From: CAZBBB01 sp964490005
Lineage (GTDB): Bacteria > Planctomycetota > B15-G4
Length of the DNA: 38,465 bases
NCBI GenBank assembly: GCA_964490005.1
Contig: CAZBBB010000023.1
Coordinates: 1-38,465 of the forward strand
Direction of reading: 5' to 3'
Position numbers and translations under genes: made by a program. Under the pieces are notes generated by a model, which ran no database searches, was not told where the DNA came from, and was given only the letters and a program-made list of their open reading frames with translations. Of the stretch, positions 18,281 to 26,398 are shown piece after piece (position 1 is the first letter of the stretch; every line of letters starts with the position of its first letter).

Positions 18281-19470
18281 GACCCAGACGCCGCGTGATG
18301 ATCGTCGTGACCCGCACGCCGCGGCTCGGCGTGCGCTGCACGCGCTTCGAGCCGGCGGGCCTGCCGCCGCGCGACCCGGCGCTGCTCGCCGCGCGGCTGC
18401 TCGCGCTGGGCGCCGAAGTGCGCGTCGTCGCGCAGGACCTCGAGCGCATCTCCGATCGGGCGGCCGCGCGCGAAGCGAAGCTGTGGCGCGCGCAGCTCGT
18501 GCTGCTCTACGCGGGCGGCAGTTTCGTCGAGGACGAACCCCTGCCCGACGAGCGGCCGCTCAAGAGCGTGGCGCGCCTGGTGCGCCCGGGCGTGCCGCTG
18601 CTGGCCTGCGGGCCGCTGGCCGTGCACTGGGGGCCGGCGCTGCTGGCCGGCGTGCCGCAGCTGGCGGGCACGCTCGCCGGCCCCGTCGGGCCCGAACTGC
18701 TCGCACCTCCGCCCTGGCCCGGGCTGGCGGGGCTGACGCAGCGCGGCGGGCCGCCCGTGCCGCCCGCGCCGCCCTGCGCGCCCGCGGACATCGACCCGGC
18801 CTGGCACACCTTGCCGCTCGACGCGCTCTCGCCGGGCGGCCCGCGCGCCATCGACGTGCTGGCCGGCGCGTCGTCGCAGGCCGCGCTGGGACGCGTGCGC
18901 CACGCCGTGCACCGCGCGGGCGCGCGGCAGATCACCTTCGTCGACCGCGACCTGGCGGCCGATCGCGAACTCGTCCGCGGGCTCGCGTCGGGCATGCTCG
19001 CCGCCGCGCCCGGCGTGCCCTGGTCGTGCCGCGTCTCGGCCGACCACGTCGACCCCATGCTGGCGGTGATGCTGCTCAACGGCGGCTGCCGGCACGTCGT
19101 CGTGGTCTCGCCGTCGCCGCGCGACGCGCCGGGGCTGCTGCCGATGGACGACCCGGCGCGCTCGGCGATCGAGAACGCGGTCGAGACCCTGCGCGTCTCG
19201 GGCCTGCCGGTCGCCGTCGAGCACGTCATCGGCCGGCCCGGCCACGACCGCGACATGCTCTGGACCTGGGCGCGCTGGTTCCGCGACCGCTCGATGACGG
19301 TGCACGCGCGCGTGCGGCTGGCGTCGCCGCGGTCGCCCGGCGCGCCGCCCGCCGACCTGGCCGCGGCGCGCGCCCGCGCCGGCTGCTTCGACAACGGCCT
19401 GCGCCCGCGCGACATCGTGCGCGCCGTGCGCGAGGTCACCGATCCGGCCCGCATGGCCGTCGTCGCGTGA
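18277..19470 (+). CDS. Radical-SAM-like protein lacking the Fe-S cysteine motif
   Basis: 397 aa from ATG at 18277 (ATGA). It follows the layout of B12-binding radical SAM enzymes: an N-terminal domain 'DPALLAARLLALGAEVRVVAQDLERI' and 'LLYAGGSFVEDEPL', a linker 'DPAWHTLPLDAL' (compare P-A-W-D-x-L-P in the family), then 'QITFVDRDLAADRELVRGLASGML', 'PWSCRVSADHVDPMLAVMLLNGGCRHVVV' and 'RDMLWTWARWFRDR'. Where the C-x3-C-x2-C loop should lie, between Leu195 and Ile219, there is no Cys at all, and that stretch is shorter than usual. It therefore cannot bind the radical SAM [4Fe-4S] cluster in the standard way. It may be a scaffold or a repurposed barrel. The homology is inferred by eye. Confidence 0.5.
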   Translation: MRPRRRVMIVVTRTPRLGVRCTRFEPAGLPPRDPALLAARLLALGAEVRVVAQDLERISDRAAAREAKLWRAQLVLLYAGGSFVEDEPLPDERPLKSVARLVRPGVPLLACGPLAVHWGPALLAGVPQLAGTLAGPVGPELLAPPPWPGLAGLTQRGGPPVPPAPPCAPADIDPAWHTLPLDALSPGGPRAIDVLAGASSQAALGRVRHAVHRAGARQITFVDRDLAADRELVRGLASGMLAAAPGVPWSCRVSADHVDPMLAVMLLNGGCRHVVVVSPSPRDAPGLLPMDDPARSAIENAVETLRVSGLPVAVEHVIGRPGHDRDMLWTWARWFRDRSMTVHARVRLASPRSPGAPPADLAAARARAGCFDNGLRPRDIVRAVREVTDPARMAVVA

Positions 19471-20531
19471 GCCGGCCCTTTGCGGTGCGGCGGGCCGTCC
19501 CGGCCGACCGCGCCGAGCAGGCGCGGCTGTTCAACCTGTGCTTCGGCAAGGACAAGGGGCCGGACACCTTCGCGTGGAAGTACGAGCGCAATCCCGACGG
19601 CGCGGCGATCAGCCTGCTGGCCTGCGACGAGGACGGGCGCGTGGTGGGGGGCTACAGCTACATGCCGCGGCGCTTCCTGCGCGACGGGCGGCCGGTGGTG
19701 CTGTGGCAGGCCTCCGACGCGATGACCGAGCCGGCCTGGCGCGGCCGGGGCATCTTCACCGGGCTCGACGACGAGGCGGCCGCCTGCGCGGGGCAGATGG
19801 GCAGCGACTGGGCCTTCGCCTATTCGGGCCGGCAGTCGCTCAAGGGCTTTCTGCGCAACGGCTGGGTCCAGCTCGGACACGCGCCGCTCTACCGGCTGCT
19901 GCTGCGCAGCCGCCGCGCGCTCGGTCGCCTGGGGCGGGCCGGCCGGCTGGCGACGCTGGCCGCCCCGCTCGGCGACCTGCTGCTGGCGGGGCGCCGGGAG
20001 CGGCTGGCGGCGGGGGCCGCGACGCTGGCGCCGCTGCCGCGCTTCGACGCGTCGGTCGACGCGCTGTTCGAGGCGGCCGCGCCGCGGGTCGGCCTGGTGG
20101 GCGTGCGCGACGCGCGCTGGCTCAACTGGCGCTACGTCGACACGCCTTCGCGGCGGCAGGAGTGCTGGGCGCTGCGGCGCGACGGGGCCCTGGCGGGATA
20201 CCTCGTGACGGAGATCCGCGACGGTCTGGCCCATCTCGTCGACCACTGCGCCGCCGACGAGGCGGCGCGGGCGGCCCTGCTCGCGGGGTTCTGCGGCCTG
20301 GCGGCCGCCCGCGGCTGCGACGAGGCGACGGCGCTGCTGTTCGCGCACCACCCGGCCGTGCCGCACCTGAGGGCGCTGGGGTATCGTCCACCCCGTGGAA
20401 CCAAGCCCTTCCGCGACATCTTCCCGTACATCGTGCGCGCCTGCCGGGCCGACGCGCCCGCCGCCGACCGCGCGCTCTCGCGCTGGCACCTGGCGGACGG
20501 CGACCGCGACGCCGAGCACGTCTCGGGCTGA
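19467..20531 (+). CDS. GNAT-family acyltransferase
   Basis: 354 aa from GTG at 19467 (GTGA overlap). 'FAVRRAVPADRAEQARLFNLCFG' is a typical GNAT first strand and helix, 'VVGGYSYMPRRFL' and 'DAMTEPAWRGRGIFTGLDDEA' give the central strands and the acetyl-CoA pyrophosphate loop (R-G-R-G-I-F). A second half after residue ~200 (GLVGVRDARWLNWRYVDTPSR; LAGYLVTEIRDGLAHLVDH) suggests a duplicated GNAT fold, as in sugar or peptide acyltransferases. Lying among glycosyltransferases, it probably acylates an amino or hydroxyl group of a sugar precursor. Substrate unknown. Confidence 0.75.
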   Translation: MSRPFAVRRAVPADRAEQARLFNLCFGKDKGPDTFAWKYERNPDGAAISLLACDEDGRVVGGYSYMPRRFLRDGRPVVLWQASDAMTEPAWRGRGIFTGLDDEAAACAGQMGSDWAFAYSGRQSLKGFLRNGWVQLGHAPLYRLLLRSRRALGRLGRAGRLATLAAPLGDLLLAGRRERLAAGAATLAPLPRFDASVDALFEAAAPRVGLVGVRDARWLNWRYVDTPSRRQECWALRRDGALAGYLVTEIRDGLAHLVDHCAADEAARAALLAGFCGLAAARGCDEATALLFAHHPAVPHLRALGYRPPRGTKPFRDIFPYIVRACRADAPAADRALSRWHLADGDRDAEHVSG

Positions 20532-20537
20532 GCGCGC

Positions 20538-21602
20538 ATGAAGCATCGCCTCAAGCTCTGGCTGCGCGCGCTCATCGCGTGGGTGGCGCACGCGACGGGA
20601 CTGCGCGCGCTGTTCCGCGCGCGCCGCGGCGGCGTGCCGATCCTGATGTTCCACAACGTGGGTTACCCGCCCGAGACGGCGCACCTGCCGGGCCACATGA
20701 AGATCGGCGAGGAGCGCCTCGAGCGGCTGCTCGCGGCGCTCGGCCGCTCGGGCTACCGCACGCTCACGGTGCGCGACCTGGTGGCGGCCTTCGAGCGCGG
20801 CGAGCGCCCGGCCGACGCCGTCGTGCTCACCTTCGACGACGGCTACCGCGACAACCACGACCTGCTGCTGCCGATCCTCAAGCGGCACGGGGCGACGGCC
20901 ACGGTCTACGTGCAGACGGGCCCGATGAAGGGGCGGCTCAACTGGCTGCACCACTACTTCTGGGTGATCCACGCGGTCGGGCCGCGCAGGCTGGGCGAGA
21001 TGATCGCGGCGCGCATCGACCGCGCGCAGCTGCAGGCCGAGCTGCGCGGCCTCGACGCCGACCCGGTCGCCGCCGAATACAAGCTCAAGCGCCTGATGAA
21101 GTACGAGCTGGCGGCCGCCGACCGCGACCGCATCCTGGCGGACGCCTTCGTCGAGGTCGGCGGCGACGAGGCGGCGCTCGCGGCGCGCACCTACCTCGGA
21201 CCGGAGGAGTGCCGCGCGCTCGACGCGGCGGGCGTCGAGCTGGGGGCGCACACGGTCAACCACCTCGTGCTCTCGTCGCTGTCGCCCGAGGAGCAGCGCG
21301 CCGAGATCGAGGGCTCGGTGGCGGACCTGCGCGCGTGGCTGGGGCGCGACGTGACGACCTTCGCCTACCCCTACGGCCGCGCCTGGGACTACGACGAGCG
21401 CACGCTGGCGATCCTGCGCGAGCTGGGATTCCGCGGCGCGCTCACGGCGACGAACGGGCTCAACGACCCGGCCACGCCGCGCCTCGAGCTGCGCCGGCTG
21501 GCCGTGACGCAGACCACGCCGCTGGCGGAGGTGCTGTGCGAGGTCGACGGCGTGTTCGACTGGCTCGCGCGGCGCGGACTGCCGCTGCCCTCGGGCACCT
21601 GA
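20538..21602 (+). CDS. Polysaccharide deacetylase (NodB homology domain)
   Basis: 354 aa from ATG at 20538, six bases after the previous stop. NodB motifs are visible: motif 1 'VVLTFDDGYRDNHDLLLPIL' with the catalytic and metal Asp pair, motif 2 'ELGAHTVNHLVLSSL' with the H-x3-H metal ligands, and motif 3 'TFAYPYGRAWDYDERT'. Between motifs 1 and 2 there is a ~95-residue insertion (from MKGRLNWLHHYFW to the stretch before YLGPEECRAL), seen in a subset of the family. There is no clear signal peptide, only a basic amphipathic N terminus (KHRLKLWLRALIAWVAHATG) that may associate with membrane. It would remove N- or O-acetyl groups from the glycan or its precursor. Confidence 0.88.
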   Translation: MKHRLKLWLRALIAWVAHATGLRALFRARRGGVPILMFHNVGYPPETAHLPGHMKIGEERLERLLAALGRSGYRTLTVRDLVAAFERGERPADAVVLTFDDGYRDNHDLLLPILKRHGATATVYVQTGPMKGRLNWLHHYFWVIHAVGPRRLGEMIAARIDRAQLQAELRGLDADPVAAEYKLKRLMKYELAAADRDRILADAFVEVGGDEAALAARTYLGPEECRALDAAGVELGAHTVNHLVLSSLSPEEQRAEIEGSVADLRAWLGRDVTTFAYPYGRAWDYDERTLAILRELGFRGALTATNGLNDPATPRLELRRLAVTQTTPLAEVLCEVDGVFDWLARRGLPLPSGT

Positions 21603-21604
21603 GT

Positions 21605-21634
21605 TTGGTCCGCGTGCGGCGCGCGGGGTAGAGT
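21605..21634 (+). promoter_or_regulatory. Candidate sigma-70 promoter for the wecA-like gene
   Basis: TTGGTC at 21605-21610 and TAGAGT at 21629-21634 with an 18-bp spacer, immediately after the deacetylase stop. The predicted start of transcription, near 21641, precedes GGGAG (21644-21648) and GTG 21658. The -10 resembles the TAG-x-x-T boxes seen before other genes here. Confidence 0.4.
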
Positions 21635-21657
21635 CCTCGCTCACGGGAGCCGACCGA

Positions 21658-22749
21658 GTGCCGAACATCCTGAGTTTCGCCGCGCAGGGCCTCTCGGTGG
21701 CGGTGCTGGCGTCGCTGGTGGCGATGCCGCTGTGCATCCTGCTCGCGCGGCGCATCGGCGTGGTCGACAAGCCGGGCGGGCGCAAGCAGCACGCGCGCAC
21801 GACGCCGCTGCTGGGGGGCGTGGGGGTGTTCGTGGCCACGGCGGTCGGGCTGCTCGCGGTGCAGCGCTGGGCCGCGCCGCCGGCCGGGCTCGACCTCAAG
21901 CTGCCCGAGATCCACCTCGTGCTGCTGGCCTCGATCGTGGTCTTCTTCGTGGGCCTGGTCGACGACATCTTCAAGGACCGCATGGCCTTCCAGCCCAAGC
22001 TGCTCGGGCAGGTGGCGGGCGTGGTCGTGCTCATGTGGCCGCAGCTCGTGCGGCTGTTCACCGAGGGCGGCCCGCTGCAGGACTGGCTCTACCAGCTGTT
22101 CTTCCTGTGCTGGTTCCTCACGATCGTCAACTCCTTCAACTTCTCCGACAACATGAACGGCCTGATGGCGGGCCTGTCGGTCGTGGCGCTGGCCTCGAGC
22201 CTGGTCTACCTCGGCAGCCAGGACCGGCTGCGCTCGATGACCATGGCGATCCTGCTCGTCGGCTCGCTGCTGGGCTTTCTGCCCTACAACTTCCCGCGGG
22301 CGCGCATCTTCATCGGCGACGCCGGCAGCATGTTCGTGGGTTTCTGGCTGGCCTGGATCCAGCTCGACATGGCCCGCGGCTTCTTCTCCGGCGGGGAGAC
22401 GGGCGTGGGTTGGTCGTATCTCGTGCCGGCCGTGCTCATCATGGCGGTGCCGCTCTACGACGCGCTGTTCGTCGTGATCATGCGCTTCGTCGAGGGGCGC
22501 CCGGTCTACCTGGGCGACGCGCACCACCTGAGCCACCGGCTCGTGCGCGCCGGGTTCACGTCGGCCGAGGCGGTCGTGATCCTGTGGGGCCTGGGCATCG
22601 TGTTCGCGGGGGTCGGCATCCTGGCCGCCTTCGCCGAGCCGCTCTACCGCTGGCTGCTCTTCGGCAGCAGCCTGGCGGTGATGATCTTCGTCACGCGGCT
22701 GATCATGGCCTTCGAACGGGCCGCGCGCGCACGGAACGCCGAGGCATGA
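21658..22749 (+). CDS. WecA/TagO-type undecaprenyl-phosphate phosphosugar transferase
   Basis: 363 aa from GTG at 21658, with GGGAG ten bases upstream. Polytopic, with about ten helices. Family motifs: 'GVVDKPGGRKQHARTTPLLGGVGVF' near the N terminus, 'FFVGLVDDIFKDR' (Asp-Asp), 'NFSDNMNGLMAG' (N-x2-D-N-x2-G-L), 'IFIGDAGSMFVGF' and the cytoplasmic His motif 'DAHHLSHRLV'. It transfers a phospho-HexNAc (usually GlcNAc-1-P) from UDP-sugar to undecaprenyl phosphate and so starts the lipid-linked glycan. MraY is less likely, since murein genes are absent nearby. Its TGA overlaps the next ATG. Confidence 0.88.
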   Translation: MPNILSFAAQGLSVAVLASLVAMPLCILLARRIGVVDKPGGRKQHARTTPLLGGVGVFVATAVGLLAVQRWAAPPAGLDLKLPEIHLVLLASIVVFFVGLVDDIFKDRMAFQPKLLGQVAGVVVLMWPQLVRLFTEGGPLQDWLYQLFFLCWFLTIVNSFNFSDNMNGLMAGLSVVALASSLVYLGSQDRLRSMTMAILLVGSLLGFLPYNFPRARIFIGDAGSMFVGFWLAWIQLDMARGFFSGGETGVGWSYLVPAVLIMAVPLYDALFVVIMRFVEGRPVYLGDAHHLSHRLVRAGFTSAEAVVILWGLGIVFAGVGILAAFAEPLYRWLLFGSSLAVMIFVTRLIMAFERAARARNAEA

Positions 22750-23492
22750 ACACGGCCGAGTTCGACCGGATGTTCGCGATCGAGGAGACGCACTGGTGGT
22801 ACCGCGGACGGCGGGCGCTGGTGCGCGCCACGCTCGAGCGCTACGCGCCGGCGCGGCGGCCGCTCTCGATCCTCGACGTGGCCTGCGCCACGGGCATGTC
22901 CTTCCGCTTCATGGCCGACTTCGGCGCGATCCGCGGCGTCGACATCTCCGACGAGACGATCCACTTCTGCGGCAAGCGCGGCATCGACCGCATCGTGCAG
23001 GCCGACGCGATGAAGCTGCCCTTCCGCGAGGGCAGCTACGACGTCGTGCTGGCGCTCGACGCCTTCGAGCACTTCGAGGACGACGTCGCCGCGATGCGCG
23101 AGACCTTCCGCGTGCTGCGGCCGGGCGGGCTGCTCGTCGCCACGGTGCCGGCCTTCATGAGCCTGTGGAGCCCGCACGACGACGCCTACCACCACATGCG
23201 CCGCTACCGGCGCCCGCAGTTCCGCGAGCGGCTGCAGCGCGCCGGCTTCTCCGTCGAGCGCGTCTCGTACACGACGATGACCCTCTTCGCGCCGGTGTTC
23301 CTGCTGCGCCGCTGGCGCAAGCTCACGGGCGGCGACGAGGGCGCGGTGGTCACGTCCGACTTCGCGATGGCCATGCCGCGGCCGGTCGACGCGCTGGCCG
23401 ACCTGATCACGCGGGCCGAGGTGGCCCTCGAGCGCCGCGTGAACCTGCCCTTCGGCGTCTCGCTGCTGGCCGTGCTGCGCAAGCCCGGCTGA
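22746..23492 (+). CDS. Class I SAM-dependent methyltransferase
   Basis: 248 aa from ATG at 22746 (ATGA overlap). It opens 'MFAIEETHWWYRGRRALV', a common N-terminal signature of methyltransferases in glycan clusters. The Rossmann motifs follow: 'LSILDVACATGMSFRFM' (motif I, with Ala in place of the usual second Gly), 'IRGVDISDETI' (motif II), 'DVVLALDAFEHFEDD' (motif IV) and 'LRPGGLLVATVPAF'. It probably methylates a sugar or lipid intermediate. It is the last gene of the locus on this strand and ends 10 bp from the convergent lipoprotein gene. Confidence 0.87.
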   Translation: MNTAEFDRMFAIEETHWWYRGRRALVRATLERYAPARRPLSILDVACATGMSFRFMADFGAIRGVDISDETIHFCGKRGIDRIVQADAMKLPFREGSYDVVLALDAFEHFEDDVAAMRETFRVLRPGGLLVATVPAFMSLWSPHDDAYHHMRRYRRPQFRERLQRAGFSVERVSYTTMTLFAPVFLLRRWRKLTGGDEGAVVTSDFAMAMPRPVDALADLITRAEVALERRVNLPFGVSLLAVLRKPG

Positions 23493-23502
23493 GCGCCCGC
23501 GC

Positions 23503-26220
23503 CTACAGGCCGAGGTACTGCCGGTAGACGAAGAAGAAGTGCTGCGCGTCGAGGCGCGTCTCCATCTCGTGCAGGTTGTCGGTGTGCAGGCTGGCCTGCT
23601 CGGCGTTGTCGTGCGCCGCGAAGGCGTGCAACTGCTGCACGCCCTTGGCGAGCCAGGCCGGGTCGGCCGTGTCGACGAAGGTCTCGGCCATGCCCAGCAG
23701 CAGCGGATGGAAGTCGCTGGTCGCCGTGACGGTCGCCTGCTGCAGCGTGATCGCGTAGGAGTAGATCCAGAACCAGTTGGCCGGCGAGGCGCCCTGGCCG
23801 TTGCCCGGGTTGTCGGTGGGGTACAGCTCGAAGCGCGTGAAGTACGACAGGTCGCGCATGCGCCCGCGCGCCGCGAGGGCCGCGGCCGCGAGCGGCGCGT
23901 TGCCCGGGTCAAGGGCCGAGGCCGCGTCGAGGACGAGCGCCGCGTTGTGGTACGCGATCGGTCCCAGGCTGCCGGTGATGAAGCCGCGGCACTGGAAGTT
24001 CTCGCCCGGCGGCTTCTCGCCCGTGAGCTGCGCGCTGTCGGCCCAGTAGCGGCGGTTGCCCGTGTCGGGCGTCGCGAACTCGAAGCCCGAGCCGCTCGAC
24101 TGGCTGTTCACGTCGACGCTCTTGCCCGAGAGGAAGTTGACGCGCTCGACGAGCTTGGGGATGAGCGCGCCGGCGGGATCGCCGGTGAAGGCCGCCACCG
24201 CGGCCAGCGCGCGCATCGTCTGGTAGTTGCTGCGCTCCTGCGTGCTCGTGGGCGTCGGCGGCGAGACGTAGGTCGTCGGCAGGATCTCGGCCTCGTCGAA
24301 GAGCGCCTCGCGCAGCCGACCGTCCCCGGTGAGGAAGTACGCCAGGATCATCCCGTCGCGGTAGCGGTGCTCGAGGTCGGACTGGTGATTGGCCGTGTTC
24401 GGCACCGAACCGTCGTTGAGGGCGCCCTCGACCTCCGGCGCCGCGGCGTGGCTGAACCCGTCGCTGCGCTGCACCTGCCACTCGGCCTTGTAGAGCGCCA
24501 GGTCCGTCGCGTTGAGCAGTCCGCCCCCGAAACCCTGCCGCAGCCACTCGCCGAGCTGCCGCTCGATGGAGTCGTGGTTGTTGGTGCCGCCGGGCGAACC
24601 GGCGCGCAGGTAGCGCGTGATCTCGAGGCTGTCGTTGACCGCGTCCACGACGTGCGGCTGGCCGGCCTGCGCGCCGGTCCCGACGGTCACGCCGAGCAGT
24701 CCGTAGACCTCGTTCTGCTCGTCGACCGTGACCAGCCGGTAGGGCAGCACCCGCGCGCGGTCGTAGTGCAGGTAGTCGGAGGCGCGGCCGCCCAGCGGGT
24801 TGTCGAGGCGGGCCGCGAGCGCGCCTTCGGTCTGGACGGGCGGCGCGGCCGTGCCGCTCGAGAAGAACGAGAAGGCCACCGTGCGGCTCTCGTGCTGGCG
24901 CCAGACGAAGGTGTAGTCGGCCACGTTGCGGTGCGTGAACACGCCCGCGATCACGTCGCCGTCGCCCGAGACCTCGAGCGCGGCCGGCCAGAAGTAGGGC
25001 ATGTGCCGCAGTGCGACCGTGCAGCCGCCGTTGTCGTTGCGCACGTCGGCCCAGCCCGAGGACGGGTAGAGCGTCTTGTCGCCGAAGGCATGGTCGACGA
25101 CCGCGCCGCTGTCGAGCACCAGCTCGTAGCCCTTGGGATCGGGTTCGTTCTGGCCCGGCGGCCGGGGGATGTGCGGCAGGTAGTTGGCGCTGCTGCCCAG
25201 CACGTCGGTCGTGGCCGACGAGGTGAAGCCCATGTTCAGGTAGCCGACCATGCCCGGGTCGAAGCCGCCGTCGACGAAGGGCGTCGTGTGCCGCGCCCAG
25301 GCGCCGGTCGTGCCGCTCGCCGCGTCGAGCTTGACGTGCAGCTCGAGGCCCTCGAGCACCGTGTGCACCTGCCGCGCGATGTTGGCGTTGCGCACGGTGA
25401 AGTTCACCTCGAGGTCGCGGCTGGCCGCGCGCGCCGTGATGCGGCAGGTGAAGTCGATCACGTCCGTGCCCGTGGTGCCGCCGTGCAGCGTGCCGTCGAC
25501 GCGCACGACGGCGCGCGCCGGCCCGTTCTCCTCGAGGATCACGCTCGTGAGGGCCGGGTCGGGCACGAGGGTTTCGGCGCCGCCCGCGGCGCTGCCGCGG
25601 ATGCCGGCGCTCGCGCCCGGCGAGACGACCTGCACGCCGTCGACGACGACCCGGTCGAAGAGGTTGAAGCCGACCTTGAGGATCTCGGCGCTCAGCGGGC
25701 CGGTGTCGAGCGTGATGACGTTGCCCGACTCGCTGCCGATGTCGGCCTGCGCGGAGGCTCCGACGGTGCCGTCCGATGCGAGCTCGAGCAGCCCCGGCCC
25801 GCCGACGACCGCGCCGGGGGTCGCCACGTCCGCCAGGACGTCGACGAGCGCCCACTGCACGCTGCCGTCGGGCCAGGTCGAGAGCACGCGCGTCTGCCAG
25901 ACGTCGCTGCCCGTCAGGCCGAGCGCGGGCCGGCCGTTGCCGAGCACCGCGATCTGGCCGGCGGGAAAGGGCAGGCCGAAGGTCGCCAGGCCGTCGTCGA
26001 AGACCACGCCGGTCTGGTTGCGCGCCAGCACCTGCTGCACCTGGATCGGGAAGGTGGTCGCCGCCTGCGGGGTCGAGCCGCCGCCTCCGCCTGAAGGTGC
26101 GCCGCCACCCCCGCCGCCGCCTCCTCCGCCGCCGCCGCAGGCGAGGGGGAGACTTGACAAGGCAAGCAGCAGGACGGCCGCGCGCGGGCGAAGCCGCGGC
26201 AGGGCGGGGGTGAGGGTCAC
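23503..26220 (-). CDS. Large lipoprotein with polyglycine linker and RIFT-barrel/PcRGLX-like domain
   Basis: 905 aa from GTG at 26220, with GGAG seven bases upstream on this strand. Basic N terminus, hydrophobic 'AAVLLLALSSLPLAC' and a probable lipidated Cys28 followed by twelve Gly and a Ser/Gly-rich linker, a typical flexible tether. Residues ~55-140 ('FPIQVQQVLARNQTGVVFDD', 'FGLPFPAG', 'STWPDGSVQWALVDVL') match the N-terminal RIFT-barrel domain of exo-rhamnogalacturonan-lyase-like and YetA-like proteins. The centre is beta-rich and the last ~350 residues are helical (GEWLRQGFGGG, DLEHRYRDGMILAYFL), like a toroid. It may bind or cut polysaccharide at the cell surface. The lipobox -3 residue is Pro, which is atypical. 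Confidence 0.6.
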   Translation of the reverse strand: MTLTPALPRLRPRAAVLLLALSSLPLACGGGGGGGGGGGGAPSGGGGGSTPQAATTFPIQVQQVLARNQTGVVFDDGLATFGLPFPAGQIAVLGNGRPALGLTGSDVWQTRVLSTWPDGSVQWALVDVLADVATPGAVVGGPGLLELASDGTVGASAQADIGSESGNVITLDTGPLSAEILKVGFNLFDRVVVDGVQVVSPGASAGIRGSAAGGAETLVPDPALTSVILEENGPARAVVRVDGTLHGGTTGTDVIDFTCRITARAASRDLEVNFTVRNANIARQVHTVLEGLELHVKLDAASGTTGAWARHTTPFVDGGFDPGMVGYLNMGFTSSATTDVLGSSANYLPHIPRPPGQNEPDPKGYELVLDSGAVVDHAFGDKTLYPSSGWADVRNDNGGCTVALRHMPYFWPAALEVSGDGDVIAGVFTHRNVADYTFVWRQHESRTVAFSFFSSGTAAPPVQTEGALAARLDNPLGGRASDYLHYDRARVLPYRLVTVDEQNEVYGLLGVTVGTGAQAGQPHVVDAVNDSLEITRYLRAGSPGGTNNHDSIERQLGEWLRQGFGGGLLNATDLALYKAEWQVQRSDGFSHAAAPEVEGALNDGSVPNTANHQSDLEHRYRDGMILAYFLTGDGRLREALFDEAEILPTTYVSPPTPTSTQERSNYQTMRALAAVAAFTGDPAGALIPKLVERVNFLSGKSVDVNSQSSGSGFEFATPDTGNRRYWADSAQLTGEKPPGENFQCRGFITGSLGPIAYHNAALVLDAASALDPGNAPLAAAALAARGRMRDLSYFTRFELYPTDNPGNGQGASPANWFWIYSYAITLQQATVTATSDFHPLLLGMAETFVDTADPAWLAKGVQQLHAFAAHDNAEQASLHTDNLHEMETRLDAQHFFFVYRQYLGL

Positions 26221-26290
26221 GGTGCGACTCCGGGGACGAGCGCGGCGGAACGGGCGTTCGCCTCATCGGCGCGTCGGGCTCGACGACTTG

Positions 26291-26318
26291 ACCCTACCGA
26301 ATTGTCGCTTTTGCTCAA
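26291..26318 (-). promoter_or_regulatory. Candidate promoter of the polyglycine lipoprotein gene
   Basis: Read on the minus strand, TTGAGC (26318-26313) and TAGGGT (26296-26291) are 16 bp apart. Transcription would begin near 26284 and leave a 5' leader of about 64 bases before GTG 26220. Confidence 0.4.
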
Positions 26319-26382
26319 GCGCCCGGCGCGCGCGCGGCGATGGGCCAGCCCGGGCGTGCCGTCGGCGCGCATTCCGGGGTGC

Positions 26383-26388
26383 TAGGAT
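26383..26388 (+). promoter_or_regulatory. TAGGAT box ten bases before an ATG, possible -10 of a nearly leaderless mRNA
   Basis: TAGGAT lies ten bases before ATG 26399. If it is a -10 element, the transcript would begin within a few bases of the start codon. No Shine-Dalgarno is visible, and no good -35 occurs 16-18 bp upstream. Confidence 0.3.
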
Positions 26389-26398
26389 CCACCTTCCC

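Noticed and set aside
18507..22061. A 1184-codon open frame on the minus strand
   Set aside because: It opposes four well-supported plus-strand genes. Its Arg/Gln/His-rich composition is the usual antisense shadow in high-GC DNA.
23539..26094. An 851-codon plus-strand frame opposite the polyglycine lipoprotein
   Set aside because: Shadow frame rich in Arg, Val and Glu with no family motif; the minus strand has a lipoprotein signal and recognisable domain.
26090..26150. The polyglycine-coding GCC/CCG run as a second phase-variation tract
   Set aside because: The repeat unit is about three bases and interrupted, so length changes would keep the frame and only alter linker length.
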